Shown here one piece after another: positions 1-9,817 of a stretch of DNA of 64,000 bases. The stretch is from Nitzschia sp. DOCU1. Taxonomy: Eukaryota; Bacillariophyta; Bacillariophyceae; Bacillariales; Bacillariaceae. Numbering within the stretch: position 1 is the first letter of the stretch; every line of letters begins with the position of its first letter. Below the pieces are notes generated by a model. That model saw only the letters and a program-made list of their open reading frames with translations. It searched no databases and was not told where the DNA came from. The stretch is taken from positions 930,001 through 994,000 of the forward strand of contig OX595996.1 in the NCBI GenBank assembly GCA_951394045.1, written 5' to 3'. Position numbers and translations under genes: made by a program.

Positions 1-2874
1 ATGGTGGATTTCGCACGGGATATCATCATGGAACTACGAGGTTTGGGATTCTCTGTCACGTATCTACGATGTGACAACGCCGGAGAAAACGTTGCCCCAC
101 TATCAAAGCTATGCCTCGAACTGGGAGTCACGCTGGAAAGGACAGCACCGCATACCCCGCAAATGAATGGCGTAGTGGAACGAAGAATTCCTGTCCTGAT
201 AACACGAGCAAACGCATCGATGCTCGCCGCTGGAATTAACGAGGAAGGTCGACAACGTTTATGGGGCGAAGCCATCAATTACCACAACACTACGGAGAAT
301 GTGACCCTATCATCAGTGCGGTCCGAGCCGGCGAACGCCGTGGTTTATCAAGACGTGACAAAACTCGCCGCACATCTAATTGAGTTTGGCCGTCCCGCGA
401 TCGTCACAAACCGCGCTCAAATCACGGGCAAGTGGAAACAAAAAGGCATAAAAATGCTAATGGTTGGATATGCCCAAGGTCGCCCGCCGGACACGTACCG
501 TATGTACAACCCGCAAACTCAGCACGTCATCGAGAGCCGCGACGTCGAATGGCTCACATTTTCGCGCCTCGACCCGCGAAATGGCATTTCAATTTTTGAG
601 CAAGACGCGGAAATCAAGGAACTACCACCCGGCATTGACGACACGCCGCCACCCGATACGGATGCACCCCGCCCCCACATTATTCCTCAAGATGAGGATG
701 TTCCACCTATCAACCCCAATCGCGCATCATCGCCGCCAGCAGGGAGGAATAAACAACCAGCCAGTATTTTGCGAAATCGAAATTCCACAGCGGCTGTTTT
801 GTCAGATTCTGACGACGACGACGACGATCCAGCGCCTACACCACCAACCCCCACTCCAACTATCGAAGAAGAGTCGGTCCAGGGTGAAGAAGAAGAAAAA
901 GAAGACGATGGGGATAAAATTGGGGAGGAACAAAACACTACAGAAAATGATAGTGGGGAGGAAGAAATCGCGCCACCACCGAAGCCGATTAAGACAGCTG
1001 CGGAGCGAAAACGAGAAAGAATCGATCGAGAACTACGTCGCCTCGACACCTCCTACAATCCTATTGTCGAGAATCGTTCGGAAGTTACGGAATTCGCAGA
1101 AGAAGACGGCACAAAATCTACAAAGGAAGTCAACTTTTGCTATGAAAATGTGATGATGATGGAGTCAGATTACGGGACACCGACGACGATGAAAGAAGCC
1201 CTGAACGGACCAGAAGCGGAACAATGGAGAAATGGAACGGCAAACGAGATCAACAACTTTATCAAACGAGGTTGTTGGAAGAAAGTACCGAAGTCCATAC
1301 CGCGACAATTAAACAAAAAGTTGATGAAATCCAAGCCGGTCTTCAAGAAGAAAGTGGAACCAGACGGTTCAATCAGATACAAGGTCAGGATCTGTTCAAA
1401 GGGATTCACAATGATCCCAGGAATTGACTTTCAACAGTCACACTCCCCGGTCGGCACGGATACGTCGACACATGTTGTGTTCGGGATATATTTATTCAAG
1501 GCCGACGACCCAGACGAAAAGAAGCGCTTTTGTCTCGACTCAATCGACGTGGAGGCGGCATTCCTAGAAGGCGACAAAGAAGATCGAAGCTTTATGGAAT
1601 TCCCCGAAGGATTACTCGAGTTGGGGTTCATCACCGAAGAAGAAGCCAACACGATGTGCATCGAAAGGCTAAAATCGATGTATGGAGATGTCGACGCCGC
1701 CTTGATATTTTTCAAGACGTATACCAAGCACTTAACGGAAGAGATGGGCATGCAGCAAAGCAACGTGGATCCGTGTGTGTTCTTTCGACGAGATGACGAG
1801 GGAGAAACAATTATCATCGCGGTGATTCATGTTGATGACACGCTATTGTGCGGCACAAAGGACGCGATCGCGCAGTTCAAAAGCGGAATTAAGAAGCGAT
1901 TTGGATTCACCAATCAAGACGGCTTCACAAAACACTTAGGTGTTTGGTACAAGGAAAAGCGTGACGAAAACGGAGAGCGTTACTTAGAGGCCGACATGCA
2001 CGACTTTGTTGACGGAATCATCAACGCCTACGAACGATTGACCGGGAAGAAACCCAAAGGCTACGATACACCCGGAACGCCAGGTATTTCGTTGGAGAAG
2101 AACAAGGAAGACAAACCACTTAATGCGACAGACTACAGAACGATCGTCGGAAAAATCAATTACTTGGTCTGCAAGTTGTTGCCGGAAGGTGCGAACGCGG
2201 CGCGGGAATTGGCAAGACAATTTGGAAATCCGAATGAAGATCATTGGAAAGAGTTGGAACGATTCGTCGGTTTCATATGGAAGCACAAGGACAAGTTGAA
2301 ACTAATCTTTCGAAAGCCCAAGGCAATGCGATGCGGATCGAACGCCGATTCAAACTACGCGACGAACAAAGACGATCGAAAAAGCGTATCTGGGAACCTA
2401 CACACTCTCGGAGGGATGCTTGTGAGCTGGCTGTGCAAAACACAACACATCGTCACACTATCCAGCACCGAGGCCGAATATGTCAGTGCGGCTTTGGCGG
2501 CATGCGAAGCAAGATTCTTGATGATGTTGTTGGACGAAATTTTCTACGTGGAGAAACCAGGAATCTTGATGGAGGACAACACAGGATGCATCTTCCTCAT
2601 CAAGAATCCATCGGTCGGTAGCCGGACCAAGCACATTGAGGTCAGACATCATTTCATACGAACACTCTACAACAGGAAAGAGATTGTCCCCGCATATGTG
2701 AGAACAGATGAAAACGAAAGCGACTTGATGACGAAGAATCTTCCAGAGAAGTTGCACTCCAAATTTGCAGAGAGAGTGCGAAACGGGAATTTGCGTATCA
2801 GAGAAGATTGGGAGAAAATTGTGTTCGAAGTCGATCACCCAGTCGAAGCGCAGAGGGAGGATGTTGGAAAATGA
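1..2874 (+). CDS. copia polyprotein, partial (integrase-RT-RNase H)
   Basis: This is the C-terminal 957 residues of a copia Pol polyprotein; the true start is upstream of the window. The integrase core shows the second Asp in RCDNAGEN (residue 25) and the Glu in NGVVERR (residue 60), giving D-35-E spacing. Residues about 205-345 form a Pro/Asp/Glu-rich linker typical of copia between integrase and RT. The RT has FCLDSIDVEAAFLEG and the active-site box HVDDTLLCG (Asp612, Asp613; His where Tyr is usual). RNase H from about 780 has the DSN...KS and SSTEAEYVS motifs. The frame closes 12 bases inside the predicted 3' LTR. Function: reverse transcription of the element RNA and integration of the cDNA. 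No frameshift is visible. Confidence 0.93.
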   Translation: MVDFARDIIMELRGLGFSVTYLRCDNAGENVAPLSKLCLELGVTLERTAPHTPQMNGVVERRIPVLITRANASMLAAGINEEGRQRLWGEAINYHNTTENVTLSSVRSEPANAVVYQDVTKLAAHLIEFGRPAIVTNRAQITGKWKQKGIKMLMVGYAQGRPPDTYRMYNPQTQHVIESRDVEWLTFSRLDPRNGISIFEQDAEIKELPPGIDDTPPPDTDAPRPHIIPQDEDVPPINPNRASSPPAGRNKQPASILRNRNSTAAVLSDSDDDDDDPAPTPPTPTPTIEEESVQGEEEEKEDDGDKIGEEQNTTENDSGEEEIAPPPKPIKTAAERKRERIDRELRRLDTSYNPIVENRSEVTEFAEEDGTKSTKEVNFCYENVMMMESDYGTPTTMKEALNGPEAEQWRNGTANEINNFIKRGCWKKVPKSIPRQLNKKLMKSKPVFKKKVEPDGSIRYKVRICSKGFTMIPGIDFQQSHSPVGTDTSTHVVFGIYLFKADDPDEKKRFCLDSIDVEAAFLEGDKEDRSFMEFPEGLLELGFITEEEANTMCIERLKSMYGDVDAALIFFKTYTKHLTEEMGMQQSNVDPCVFFRRDDEGETIIIAVIHVDDTLLCGTKDAIAQFKSGIKKRFGFTNQDGFTKHLGVWYKEKRDENGERYLEADMHDFVDGIINAYERLTGKKPKGYDTPGTPGISLEKNKEDKPLNATDYRTIVGKINYLVCKLLPEGANAARELARQFGNPNEDHWKELERFVGFIWKHKDKLKLIFRKPKAMRCGSNADSNYATNKDDRKSVSGNLHTLGGMLVSWLCKTQHIVTLSSTEAEYVSAALAACEARFLMMLLDEIFYVEKPGILMEDNTGCIFLIKNPSVGSRTKHIEVRHHFIRTLYNRKEIVPAYVRTDENESDLMTKNLPEKLHSKFAERVRNGNLRIREDWEKIVFEVDHPVEAQREDVGK

Positions 2875-3522
2875 GGTGCCGACGTCATCCGAGTCCATCG
2901 AGTCGACAGTCCGTTTAGTCGTCTGCGCTCCGAGTCTCCGACTATCAATTTCGGATTACTAGAGAGGAAGAAAACATTTGGAGCGGCAACGGAAAGATTC
3001 ACTATTTGGAATCTTGGAACGGAAGCTAACTAGCTTGACGTGAAGCTAATTTAGCTAAGCAACTACATGGAGACAAGCGAAAAGAAAAGTCTTCATGTTG
3101 GAAGACTTGAATAAAGCAAAGAGCGATCGTTTGCGATAATGTCGGAAGCAGCGATGGATGGAGAGGGTCAAGTATTGTAGTCATAACTCTAAGGAGCGAA
3201 GTGTGTGAAAGAAACTATCTAAAAGTAGAGACCTTTGCATTGGCAGCGAGTTGCAAGGGACAAGAGCAGTATCATTGACGATTGACAAGTGTGGTCAATC
3301 TAGTCAAGAGTTCAGCTGACGAGGTACAGACTCGAGAGATTTCAACAAAGGTCATCGTTGAAAATATCCAAAGACGAAAGCAACGGATCCTAATATTGTG
3401 CTTACTTATTGTAAGTAGGTACGATATCACGAATCCTTCTGACGCGACGACTTCGCGAAAGCACGTCATCCCATCACATTTCAGCCTTGGCGTCCTTGGT
3501 GTCGCAAAATCTTTCTTCAACA
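2862..3522 (+). repeat. predicted 3' LTR of the copia element (661 bp)
   Basis: It starts TGTTGGAAAATG directly after a purine tract and, by my reading, ends TTCAACA at 3522. This gives the 5-bp inverted ends TGTTG/CAACA and TG...CA termini. The second LTR is outside the window, so the right edge is an inference from the terminal inverted repeat only. The body is rich in short AGCT-containing palindromes around 3020-3065. Confidence 0.55.
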
Positions 3523-4136
3523 ACGAATGACATCTCTCCGACCAGGTATCTGTCGGTGGGAGTAGCTACATTGAAGGCGAAGATTGGCAATCAGTGTAGG
3601 CGTCAATGATTGGAACTAAATCGAATGCAATTTACTATAACGAAGGGAGCGAAGCTTCCCGATCTGTTGCTGGAAAGAGTCTACTAATCATAGGAGCTGC
3701 TTTGCTCGTGGTGGTGGTGCTAGCTACAAGTCCTCGATCTTGCCCTGGGGATGCTGCTCTCTCCCTACTAGCTACTTCTAGCAGCTTGTAGACGAATGGT
3801 GAGTTCGACTATTTTCAGAAGTAACTACATGACTTTTATGTGTGGGTTTCAAGCTGTATTAGTATGATTCTAGAGTGCGAATCCAATGGCCGCCCGCGTA
3901 CTGCTACTAGGCGCCAAGAAGCAGCAAAGTGAGATTTCTTAGCCCGTGCATTCAACTGGGTCTCCTCGCAATCAGTCTTTTGCTTCTAGAGTACACTGGT
4001 CTATTATTGCTATCCTGGTCGCAGAATTTGCGGTCTGCTGCTACCTGGAGTAGAGCTGGCTGGGCAGCACAGCTCCCGGTTGCCGCGGCCGTGTTGCTGT
4101 CTGCACCTACACTGCGTTCAAAGTGTCTGGGGACCA
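3523..4136. other. intergenic, no gene seen
   Basis: This lies between the predicted copia LTR and the 3' end of the next gene. Only short chance frames are present. No RNA gene, tandem repeat or transposon end was recognised. Confidence 0.5.
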
Positions 4137-5114
4137 CTAAAAGTCGCAGACAACCCATTCCGAGCCATCATCAGAGCTGTTTAATGGTGCTGATGCATCG
4201 CGTTGATGATCAATGTCGACTTCATTAATGTCGATCCATTCGTTGAGCGTTTCCTTTGATCGGCGTGGTCGTAAGTAGAGTCCACCTTCAATCAGTTCGT
4301 CCACAATGAACTTTTGCATCAACTGTCCGTGTACAACTTTGAGGCGTTCTCGAAAGACTTGCAGTGCTTCTGCTCGCTCTTCTACTTCTCGAATCACAAG
4401 TTGCTTAAAGGCTTCCAGCTCCATTATTTCATTTCGGTCCTCCAGTTCCTCCAGGCACGTATCGAATTTTCGATAATACTCTTCCAGATCCCGCAGCGGC
4501 TGCTCCTCCGTTCGGGCTCGACGTCGTGTTTGTATCCGCGCATCCATCTCCTCTAACCTTCGTAGGCGCATCATTCGTCTGTGTTTTATCCGGCCTTGCA
4601 TGACCTTGACAAATAACTCGTCCCGGAGCATCCTTCGTCTAGATTGTCGTAGAGCATTTCGCTGCATGGCAACTTGCTCGAGCTGCAGCAGCATCAACAC
4701 CTTGTTCTTTTGCTGTGATTTGCGCTGACGCTTCTCCAGGACTCGCTGTTGTTCGGAGACAATCTGCTGCTGTGGGGGTGGTGGAGGTGCAATGGTGTCT
4801 ACCGGAGGACCACGACTGATAAAGACCACTGTTTGCTTTATTCGTCGATGCGAAGACGACTGGTGTTGTATTTGTTCGTTTTGTATTCGGAGCTTATCCT
4901 CCCATGTCGTCGTCGTATCTACCGTCTGATCATCGGAAATGTACTGTGATGCTGCTCCAAAATACTTGCTGCCGCTACTCTTTCGTTTCACGAAATTCTG
5001 AATCGGAGCTCCCAGGTTCGCGCCCAATTGGTGAAACGTGTTATTGTTCCACCATCCTCCCAGCAGATTCTTTGTTTTGTGGCGCTGTGGGATGAGGGAA
5101 ACGAAAGTATTCAT
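4137..5114 (-). CDS. basic coiled-coil protein with EWVVCDF tail
   Basis: A 325-aa protein of unknown function starting at ATG 5114. The N-terminal third is polar with a short proline run (about residues 110-116). The middle (about 118-260) is very rich in Arg, Gln, Glu and Leu and should form long helices or a coiled coil. The C-terminus is acidic and ends DGSEWVVCDF. The next minus-strand gene (6213-6953) has the same layout: charged helix, acidic WxxI-type segment, then a terminal Ser-Asp/Glu-Trp-Val-hydrophobic-Cys tail. The two may therefore be diverged tandem paralogues. No membrane segment or targeting peptide is evident. Intron-free as read. The frame is convincing from length and composition, but no family was recognised. 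Confidence 0.7.
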   Translation of the reverse strand: MNTFVSLIPQRHKTKNLLGGWWNNNTFHQLGANLGAPIQNFVKRKSSGSKYFGAASQYISDDQTVDTTTTWEDKLRIQNEQIQHQSSSHRRIKQTVVFISRGPPVDTIAPPPPPQQQIVSEQQRVLEKRQRKSQQKNKVLMLLQLEQVAMQRNALRQSRRRMLRDELFVKVMQGRIKHRRMMRLRRLEEMDARIQTRRRARTEEQPLRDLEEYYRKFDTCLEELEDRNEIMELEAFKQLVIREVEERAEALQVFRERLKVVHGQLMQKFIVDELIEGGLYLRPRRSKETLNEWIDINEVDIDHQRDASAPLNSSDDGSEWVVCDF

Positions 5115-6212
5115 GGTGATTCTATGAAACGATTTTGGAGGTTCTGTTTGTTGTGTACAACAATTCTATAGTTGCTGCTGGTGGTGCTGTCGTCAGTAGT
5201 CGATTGTTCGCAAAAGAAGAATGAGGAGCTGTCACTAGTAGTTGAATGATACGATAGATGCAGATGAAGTTCGTCGGGGAAACCTCGCTGAACGACAGAA
5301 TTTCGGAGACGTGGCTCGAAATTCGGCGTGCGCCGGTTGACACTCCGGTAGGCGCTCCGGCGTAGCTTTTCCCGTATGTAAAACTTCTGTACAATATGTA
5401 TGTGTTTGAGAACCTGTGCGTCGACCCGAGACGTGCGCCTCTGCTGCCAACAGCACACGACTGGATGAAGTTCGCTTCTCGTTTACTGATTGTGGCACGA
5501 AAGATGAAGTGATGGCATGCTTTGGGATTCTCGATGCTCCTAATCTACCCCAGTAGACAGTGGGAGTTGTAGCCAGCTCTCTAGCTAGTAGCAGATTAGA
5601 TTTCTGAAGGATGGGCAGTATGTGGAACTTTACAAGTCAATGCCGCCGAGACAGTTCTTGTCGTTTGAGTCGGAGCACTGGTTTGAGTAGTTTTACCTAA
5701 GCATGCTCTTGCAGAACAAATATCAATGAGTCACCATCTCCAATGAGGCAAGGTGTTTTCTTAACCGAAACCAGAGTGAAACAAAGTTAGCTGCAGCTCC
5801 GGAGGAGCTGCTGTAATAGTGTTGTTGCCGAGAACTCGCCTTGCTAGCTGTGAGTTCGCTTGCGTTTTCGACTGTTCAGCGTCTGAACGGCTAAAAGAAA
5901 ATGTCACAGCACTCCAACATATAGCCCTCCCTACCTATGTATAAAATGGCGCGCGTGCCGATCCAAATTTTCTAATCTATCATAGTACGGAACGGAATTT
6001 CAAATGGATGACGTGTGAAAATTCCTGCCGACCGCCTAGAATTTGGCGCCACTACTACCAACGTTTCGTCGTCTTCCATTCATCTTAGTGTTGTTGGGTG
6101 ACCAACGAAGGGGATCGCGCCAAGATGCGAGAGAGGGGTGTCAAGATGGTGTGGAAGACATGTAGATAGATACTGTAGTTCCATCAATGAGCGTTGTTTT
6201 CATGTCATTCAT
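5115..6212. other. 1.1-kb intergenic, no gene seen
   Basis: This separates two same-strand coiled-coil genes and should hold the promoter of the 4137-5114 gene. Overlapping minus-strand frames at 5111-5498 (87-115 codons) are in different frames from the downstream gene and look like 5' leader sequence. No RNA gene was recognised. Confidence 0.4.
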
Positions 6213-6953
6213 TCATGAACAAAGGACCCAGTCCGAGCTACCACCACCTCCCGACGTACTAGCTTGGAAGTAGTCTTCATCAATTTCGACCCATTCCCCA
6301 TGCTGCTTTTTGTCGTCACCCTTCTCATGTTTGTCAATGATTACCATTGGAACAAAATAACTACAGTCGTTTTCATCACTTCCCAGAGATAATCTTCGTT
6401 CCACTTGTGCCAGCTCCTCTTCTTCTTGGTGGTCGTGGTGGTGGTGTTGTTGTTGTTCTTTCACGGCTTGTTGTAGTCGCGATTGTAGTTCTTGAATTTT
6501 GAGTCGGAGTTGAATACGCTGAATCTCTAGCTGGGTTGCTCGCATATTGGCATTAAGTTCCTGGACTATTTTCAACTTGTCGCTTTCTTCGTTTTGTCGT
6601 TGTTTCTTCCACCAATCAATGTCGGCTTGACAGTCGGCCTTGACGTTGACGAGACCCCGCTGCCAGGCCACATTGGCACGTAGTTCGGCCCTGCAAAGTT
6701 TGACCAGCCGATCGACCATAAATGGGGAAATGTCTCGATCCGAAAAGGCCGATACGATCGCTGGAAGAATCAATTCTTGGGATTGGTTCGCATAGTCCAT
6801 GGATCGTGCCAATTGCTTGTGCCACTCGGAGCGAACGGTTTGAAACCGATTGGCTGCTTGGGAAAGTTCCACTTGTCTCCCCGATCGATCACGGGCTCCC
6901 TGAACCTGCAGCAGTGTCAGCTTGGAGTAGCTAAAGGATGTGAATTCTGGCAT
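6213..6953 (-). CDS. coiled-coil protein with DWVLCS tail
   Basis: A 246-aa protein of unknown function. The first in-frame ATG is at 6953; the frame is open further upstream to 7091, but only with a GTG, so the ATG is preferred. Residues about 15-110 are mixed helical, with several Trp and Arg. Residues about 120-175 form a Gln/Arg/Leu-rich coiled coil, followed by a His-rich stretch (HHHHDH). The acidic C-terminus contains GEWVEIDEDYF, then a Ser/Gly linker and the terminal SSDWVLCS. The tail and general plan match the neighbour at 4137-5114. The gene is divergent from the sulfotransferase at 7380 across about 426 bp. No known domain was recognised. Confidence 0.68.
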   Translation of the reverse strand: MPEFTSFSYSKLTLLQVQGARDRSGRQVELSQAANRFQTVRSEWHKQLARSMDYANQSQELILPAIVSAFSDRDISPFMVDRLVKLCRAELRANVAWQRGLVNVKADCQADIDWWKKQRQNEESDKLKIVQELNANMRATQLEIQRIQLRLKIQELQSRLQQAVKEQQQHHHHDHQEEEELAQVERRLSLGSDENDCSYFVPMVIIDKHEKGDDKKQHGEWVEIDEDYFQASTSGGGGSSDWVLCS

Positions 6954-7379
6954 GTTGTCTTGTTTACTCCAGAGTTTGGGGTGCTTTGTTGTTAGAGGTT
7001 GGAAGAAGATGAATGAAGGTCTTTCTTCTTTCCGAGAATATCGGAGGATGACTCCTCTTCGCTTTTTTGTTGGTTGGTGGTGCTGCGACACGGAAGAGGG
7101 CGACGTGCATGCCTCGAGGGGCGGGGGCGGGCGCGCCGACGGAAATTGAAGTCGGTCGAGTCAATAAGCACATTGGTGGTGCGTGACGGTGCGCGCCAAA
7201 ACAATCTGCCGCCGGAGAGCTATGCGAAGGCGGGCTTCGATTTTTTCCATTTTCGTCAAGTCTCTAGTAGCCGGATAGTATGCCACCACCCTATTCGAGC
7301 ATAGGACCGGAATTCAGTTTGAAAGGACGCCATGATGATATGAGCGAGAGAGGAGGGAATCTGTGAGTTTTATCGGGCA
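6954..7379. promoter_or_regulatory. divergent intergenic (shared promoter region)
   Basis: These 426 bp lie between two outward-facing start codons (6953 minus, 7380 plus) and so must hold both core promoters. No TATA box or other defined site could be assigned with confidence. Confidence 0.4.
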
Positions 7380-8723
7380 ATGACTCGTCCACGTCTACTG
7401 CCAACGAGTTGCAGCTTTGGGTCATCGACGCAACGAACGAGACAGCGGCGTCGAAGATTGAAGCGAAGAGTCTACGTATTCGCTGCACTCCTTGTATTTA
7501 TCGTTTATCAATACAGTCAAATTACTGCTCTGAGCACCTACAACAGTTACTTTAATGGATATGACAATTCGCTGGAACAACCGCAAACGTCCAGCAACAA
7601 AAACAACAATCATGTGGTCCTTCGCGATGCGAGGGGCGCCGTCGTCTCTCGGAACACCACCAGGTTCTCAAATTATTTAGTTACCAGTGATACTTTTACT
7701 GTTGGGTCCACAACAAAGGCTTCCTTCAACTCGACTCTCGATCAACGAAGCGTACGAAAAGATCGCGAGCCGATCCTAGCCATTCTAAAGGACGCCGGAA
7801 TGGAGGATTTGGATCCCTCGGAAATTTTGACGTTGCCTACATGGACACAAGTCACCGATTTATATGGAGCCGAACCGGTGATTGTGGGTCTCAACGATGC
7901 CTGTCGAGCCTTTCAAGCCAAAGTGCCGCAGTCCTCCAATCGTTTTCTAGGAGTTTCAGGAATGTTCAATAGTGGATCGACGGCGTTTGGAATTTCCCTC
8001 CAGGCCAACTGCCGTTTCCCCCATCATGCTCAGAACAAGTCCAATGATGTCGTATCTGACAGCAATGGCATGTTGAATCAAGTACCGTGGGCCAAGCACA
8101 AAATGGCGACGGAAAAGTACAATCATACGATTCAACCAGAAATTCCTAAAGAACACGTTCTTCCCATTGTGTTGGTACGAGATCCCTACTATTGGATGCA
8201 ATCCATGTGCAAACAAGGATATGGGGCGCGATGGAGTCATAATCCAAAGAAACACTGTCCGAATTTGGTACCTAACGACTTTGATCGGAGCAAATACAAA
8301 CATCTTTTAAATGCATCCTCAGTGCCAGTCTGGATGGGCCAAAACCCGCAGGTCGGACCCTCATGGCCGTCTCTGGTACATTATTGGAATGCGTGGTATC
8401 AGTCCTATGTCCATGCTGACTTTCCTCGATTGTTGATTCGCTTCGAAGATACACTCTTTCATGGCCAAAAGGTCATGAAACTCGTTTGTGAGTGTGGGGG
8501 TGGCGAATTGCTGTCTCCCAATAATCATATATATTTGCTGGACGAGGCCAAGTGGCAACATAAACATGCCCAAAACAATATGATATCCGCCATGGTCAAA
8601 TATGGAACGGATGCCGGACGATATCGTAACATGACGCAGCAAGATTTGGACTTTGCAGAGACTCATCTGGATCCCTCCTTGATGGAATTGTTTCGGTATC
8701 GCCGTCGGCGGGTACCACCATGA
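7380..8723 (+). CDS. type II membrane sulfotransferase-like protein
   Basis: A 447-aa protein with an Arg-rich cytosolic N-terminus and one membrane anchor at about residues 31-46 (YVFAALLVFIVYQYSQ): the layout of Golgi carbohydrate sulfotransferases. The luminal part has a P-loop-like segment, FLGVSGMFNSGSTAF (about 195-209), in the place of the 5'-phosphosulfate loop. It also has VLVRDPYYWMQSMCK (about 262-276), matching the 3'-phosphate box with its Arg and Ser. A later RFEDTL motif is also typical of the fold. The inferred role is transfer of sulfate from PAPS to a glycan or protein, perhaps for sulfated extracellular polysaccharide. The acceptor is unknown. ATG at 7380 is the first in-frame start and precedes the anchor directly. 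Several NxS/T sites fit a luminal domain. Confidence 0.78.
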   Translation: MTRPRLLPTSCSFGSSTQRTRQRRRRLKRRVYVFAALLVFIVYQYSQITALSTYNSYFNGYDNSLEQPQTSSNKNNNHVVLRDARGAVVSRNTTRFSNYLVTSDTFTVGSTTKASFNSTLDQRSVRKDREPILAILKDAGMEDLDPSEILTLPTWTQVTDLYGAEPVIVGLNDACRAFQAKVPQSSNRFLGVSGMFNSGSTAFGISLQANCRFPHHAQNKSNDVVSDSNGMLNQVPWAKHKMATEKYNHTIQPEIPKEHVLPIVLVRDPYYWMQSMCKQGYGARWSHNPKKHCPNLVPNDFDRSKYKHLLNASSVPVWMGQNPQVGPSWPSLVHYWNAWYQSYVHADFPRLLIRFEDTLFHGQKVMKLVCECGGGELLSPNNHIYLLDEAKWQHKHAQNNMISAMVKYGTDAGRYRNMTQQDLDFAETHLDPSLMELFRYRRRRVPP

Positions 8724-9100
8724 GTGCGTGAGAACCTTGTCGATTCTTTCACTACCACGCCATTCGTAAGCACCTGGCGCGGGTGGAGTGGTATCTTCAC
8801 GCGACAATCGACGTGATCAAATATGCCTGAGGGTACCTTCATTGCAAACGTCTGGTGGAGGATTTGAGATGCTGTCGGGAGGATGCCACCCATCCTAAGT
8901 GGGTGGTTTGAAGTCCTGTGGATGCCGGCCGCAAGGAAACAGTACTAACTCTCCTGATCTCGGGCTCCTTTTTTCGCACTCAAGTGAACAAGAAAAATCC
9001 CAGTGCTTTTTCTATTTCGTACCACCGTCTTAATCTAATACAGATTTGTTCTATCCCCAACTCCCATTACACACACACCGTGTGTCGTTCGGCCTCTGTC
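8724..9100. other. intergenic between convergent genes
   Basis: 377 bp between the ends of two genes that face each other. It should hold both 3' UTRs. No gene or repeat was recognised. Confidence 0.4.
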
Positions 9101-9817
9101 TTATTTGCTTCCGAAAAGCTGCTGTGCTGCTTTACCGGCTAGATAACCGGCCGCATTGAGCCATGGGTTAACGCGTTCTTCGTCCTTCTTGGCAGCCTCC
9201 GCTCTCATTCGATCTCGGACATCAACGAGCTCGACACTTTTTGGTTTTGCTCGTTGGGATTTTTCGAGTTTTTCTTCAACTTTAACCGTCTCGATTTTTG
9301 TCGCCATTAGAATTGCTTCGTCTTTGGAAGATTCAAGCGTATCACGTGCTTTGCTATCAATTTCTGAAATGACAACGCCCCGATCGATTTCCGTGACAAT
9401 TGCATTTTGGTCCACTGGCTCGAAAGTTACCGGAGCGATGGAGCTGGCATCTTGCGCTTCATTCTCAACGAGACCCAATTCAAATAACGTTTCTTGAAGG
9501 CCCGATATAAGAGCACCAGTTCCATCTTCAAAGTCGATGGCCACCATGGCTCCACCGCCACACGCGCCGAGGCATGGTGCCTCATCTACGGGATACGGAA
9601 GGTTTCTGGACAGAAGGTCTGCTAGGATTTCATTCCCACCAAGTCCATCATCTTGACAGCAACATAGCTCGGCCGTACAAACGCTGACATAGGAGGCTTT
9701 GGGCACAACATGTAGTGCACCTTCTCTTTGTACCCCGTTGTTGATGGGGCTGATGGAAAATGCCGTGGTGCCAACGATAACAGCACTGATGCCGACGACC
9801 AGTGATGCCGATTTCAT
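9101..9817 (-). CDS. plastid-targeted thioredoxin-fold [2Fe-2S] protein
   Basis: A 238-aa protein. The ATG at 9817 is chosen because it opens a clean presequence: MKSASLVVGISAVIVGTTAF, a signal peptide ending at a TAF site, the diatom plastid-import signature. The mature domain (about residues 42-112) has Cys47-x4-Cys52 and Cys82-x3-Cys86, with two extra Cys next to Cys52. This is the cysteine spacing of thioredoxin-like [2Fe-2S] ferredoxins (NuoE/HoxE class). A second half (about 120-238) is charged and helical with no recognised domain, ending NPWLNAAGYLAGKAAQQLFG. The likely role is electron transfer or iron-sulfur chemistry in the plastid; the partner is unknown. It is convergent with the sulfotransferase and divergent from the Alba gene. 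Confidence 0.82.
   Translation of the reverse strand: MKSASLVVGISAVIVGTTAFSISPINNGVQREGALHVVPKASYVSVCTAELCCCQDDGLGGNEILADLLSRNLPYPVDEAPCLGACGGGAMVAIDFEDGTGALISGLQETLFELGLVENEAQDASSIAPVTFEPVDQNAIVTEIDRGVVISEIDSKARDTLESSKDEAILMATKIETVKVEEKLEKSQRAKPKSVELVDVRDRMRAEAAKKDEERVNPWLNAAGYLAGKAAQQLFGSK

Larger units (their letters stand above)
1..3522 (+). mobile_element. Ty1/copia LTR retrotransposon, 3' part
   Basis: The window opens inside a copia-class element. Integrase core, reverse transcriptase and RNase H follow in copia order (integrase before RT) in one open frame to 2874. A purine-rich tract (2851-2861) then leads into a sequence starting TGTTGG, the usual copia LTR start. The 5' LTR, gag, protease and the first integrase Asp lie outside the window, so intactness and target-site duplication cannot be judged. 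The visible coding part has no stop or frameshift, which suggests a fairly young copy. Diatoms carry abundant copia lineages (CoDi), and this fits that class; the lineage is not determined. Confidence 0.9.

Noticed and set aside
464..1153. 229-codon plus-strand frame inside the copia polyprotein
   Set aside because: Alternative frame of the low-complexity linker; no family features.
5940..5946. TATAAAA box
   Set aside because: It points toward no nearby plus-strand gene; the next plus-strand start is 1.4 kb away.
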